Below are positions 6,417 through 7,000 of a stretch of 7,000 bases of DNA, piece by piece; position 1 is the first letter of the stretch, and each line of letters opens with the position of its first letter. The translations under genes and the position numbers were made by a program. Source of the stretch: CAZGWJ01 sp964529445 (lineage in GTDB: Bacteria; Oederibacteriota; Muellerivitia; Muellerivitales; Muellerivitaceae); contig CAZGWJ010000118.1 in the NCBI GenBank assembly GCA_964529445.1, positions 1-7,000 of the forward strand. Direction: 5' to 3'. The notes under the pieces are model-generated. The model worked only from the letters and a program-made list of their open reading frames with translations. It was not told where the DNA came from and made no database searches.

Positions 6417-7000
6417 GTGAGCGGGGAAGTGCAGAACATGTTCTCGCGCATCGCCCCCACCTACGACCGGGCGAACCGTATCCTCTCCCTCGACCGGGAC
6501 CGCGCCTGGCGCGAGGCCTCCGTCGCCCTTCTCGCCCATGACGGTTTCGTTCCCGCCCGGGTCCTGGACCTCTGCGCCGGGACCGGCGATTTCACCCTGG
6601 CTCTCAAGTCCCGCTTCCCGGATTGCAAGGTGACCCTTGCGGATTTCGCCAGGCCCATGCTCGACCTGGCCCGCAGGAAGATGGAGGGGCTCCCCGGCCT
6701 GACCTTCAGGGTGGCCGACGCCATGAAGATGCCCTTTCCAGGGAAGTCTTATGACGGCCTCGTTTGCGGGTTCGGCTTGCGGAATCTGGACGACCCCGCC
6801 CGGGGCCTGAAAGGGATGGCCCGGGTCTTGAAACCGGGGGGCAGGGTCTGCATTCTGGAGTTCTTCCGGCCCCGTGGGCCGGTCACCCGGATGGTCTTCC
6901 GACTGGGCGTGGGGGGGATGGTGCCGTTCTTGGGAGGGAAGGTTTCCGGCGATCCGGCGGCCTACCGGTACCTGGCCGACAGCGCCTCCCGATTCCTCTC
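6417..7000 (+). CDS. ubiE: Demethylmenaquinone/ubiquinone C-methyltransferase UbiE (MenG), 3' truncated by the window
   Basis: This SAM-dependent enzyme methylates the quinone ring, the last step to menaquinone (MenG) or a late step to ubiquinone. The first 194 residues are visible and the frame is open to the right edge; the family is usually 230-250 residues. Visible blocks: VQNMFSRIAPTYDRANRILS (5-24, the family N-terminus), VLDLCAGTGDF (49-59, SAM motif I), LADFARPMLDLAR (74-86), the DAMKMPFP region (101-108), CGFGLRNLDD (117-126, a MenG/UbiE signature), ARVLKPGGRVCILEF (135-149), and GKVSGDPAAYRYLADS (174-189). I chose GTG 6417 because AGGGGG at 6405-6410 lies 6 nt upstream and the product then matches the family start; ATG 6438 would remove the conserved V-Q-N. 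It follows the UbiD-family gene on the same strand, which fits a shared menaquinone pathway, but a strong inverted repeat separates them. Confidence 0.94.
   Translation, partial: MSGEVQNMFSRIAPTYDRANRILSLDRDRAWREASVALLAHDGFVPARVLDLCAGTGDFTLALKSRFPDCKVTLADFARPMLDLARRKMEGLPGLTFRVADAMKMPFPGKSYDGLVCGFGLRNLDDPARGLKGMARVLKPGGRVCILEFFRPRGPVTRMVFRLGVGGMVPFLGGKVSGDPAAYRYLADSASRFL

Overview
The window looks like a chromosomal stretch of a GC-rich, Gram-negative-type bacterium, probably from a poorly sampled lineage. Every gene reads on the + strand and its codons favour G or C in the third position. The fragment at the left edge ends in a FlgD-like Ig fold of the kind that closes large secreted or surface proteins. 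A large membrane glycosyltransferase-like protein carries TPR repeats. The aspartate-semialdehyde dehydrogenase is of the archaeal/fungal type. The UbiD homologue resembles the enzymes annotated for menaquinone synthesis in Bacteroidota-like bacteria. None of this fixes the phylum, and I do not name one.

Layout: (1) 3-272, the 3' end of a surface or secreted protein gene. (2) 273-456, a gap with a plausible promoter, a small 8-nt tandem repeat and a long leader. (3) 457-1536, asd (lysine, threonine, methionine and, where present, diaminopimelate synthesis). (4) 1537-1708, a gap with two palindromic elements and a TAAAAT-type -10 box. (5) 1709-3910, a DUF2723/GT-C-like polytopic membrane protein with two C-terminal TPRs. 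(6) 3907-4701, truA (tRNA pseudouridine synthase), overlapping the previous stop by 4 nt. (7) 4702-4796, a short gap with another TAAAAT box. (8) 4797-6245, a UbiD-family decarboxylase. (9) 6246-6416, a gap almost filled by an inverted repeat with 24-bp perfect arms. (10) 6417 to the right edge, ubiE/menG, the quinone C-methyltransferase, cut by the window.

The last two genes probably act in one pathway: a prenylated-FMN decarboxylase followed by the ring methyltransferase that finishes menaquinone. The UbiD type suggests the futalosine route, but no diagnostic mqn gene is visible. The membrane protein and truA are translationally coupled although their roles seem unrelated.

I see no phage, CRISPR, toxin-antitoxin, defence or biosynthetic novelty here. 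The parts not explained by the genes are the short repeats: a CGAAG-ending octamer family in two intergenic gaps on both strands, the long inverted repeat before ubiE, G/C-rich palindromes after asd, and a low-complexity segment inside the membrane protein that may be a captured repeat.
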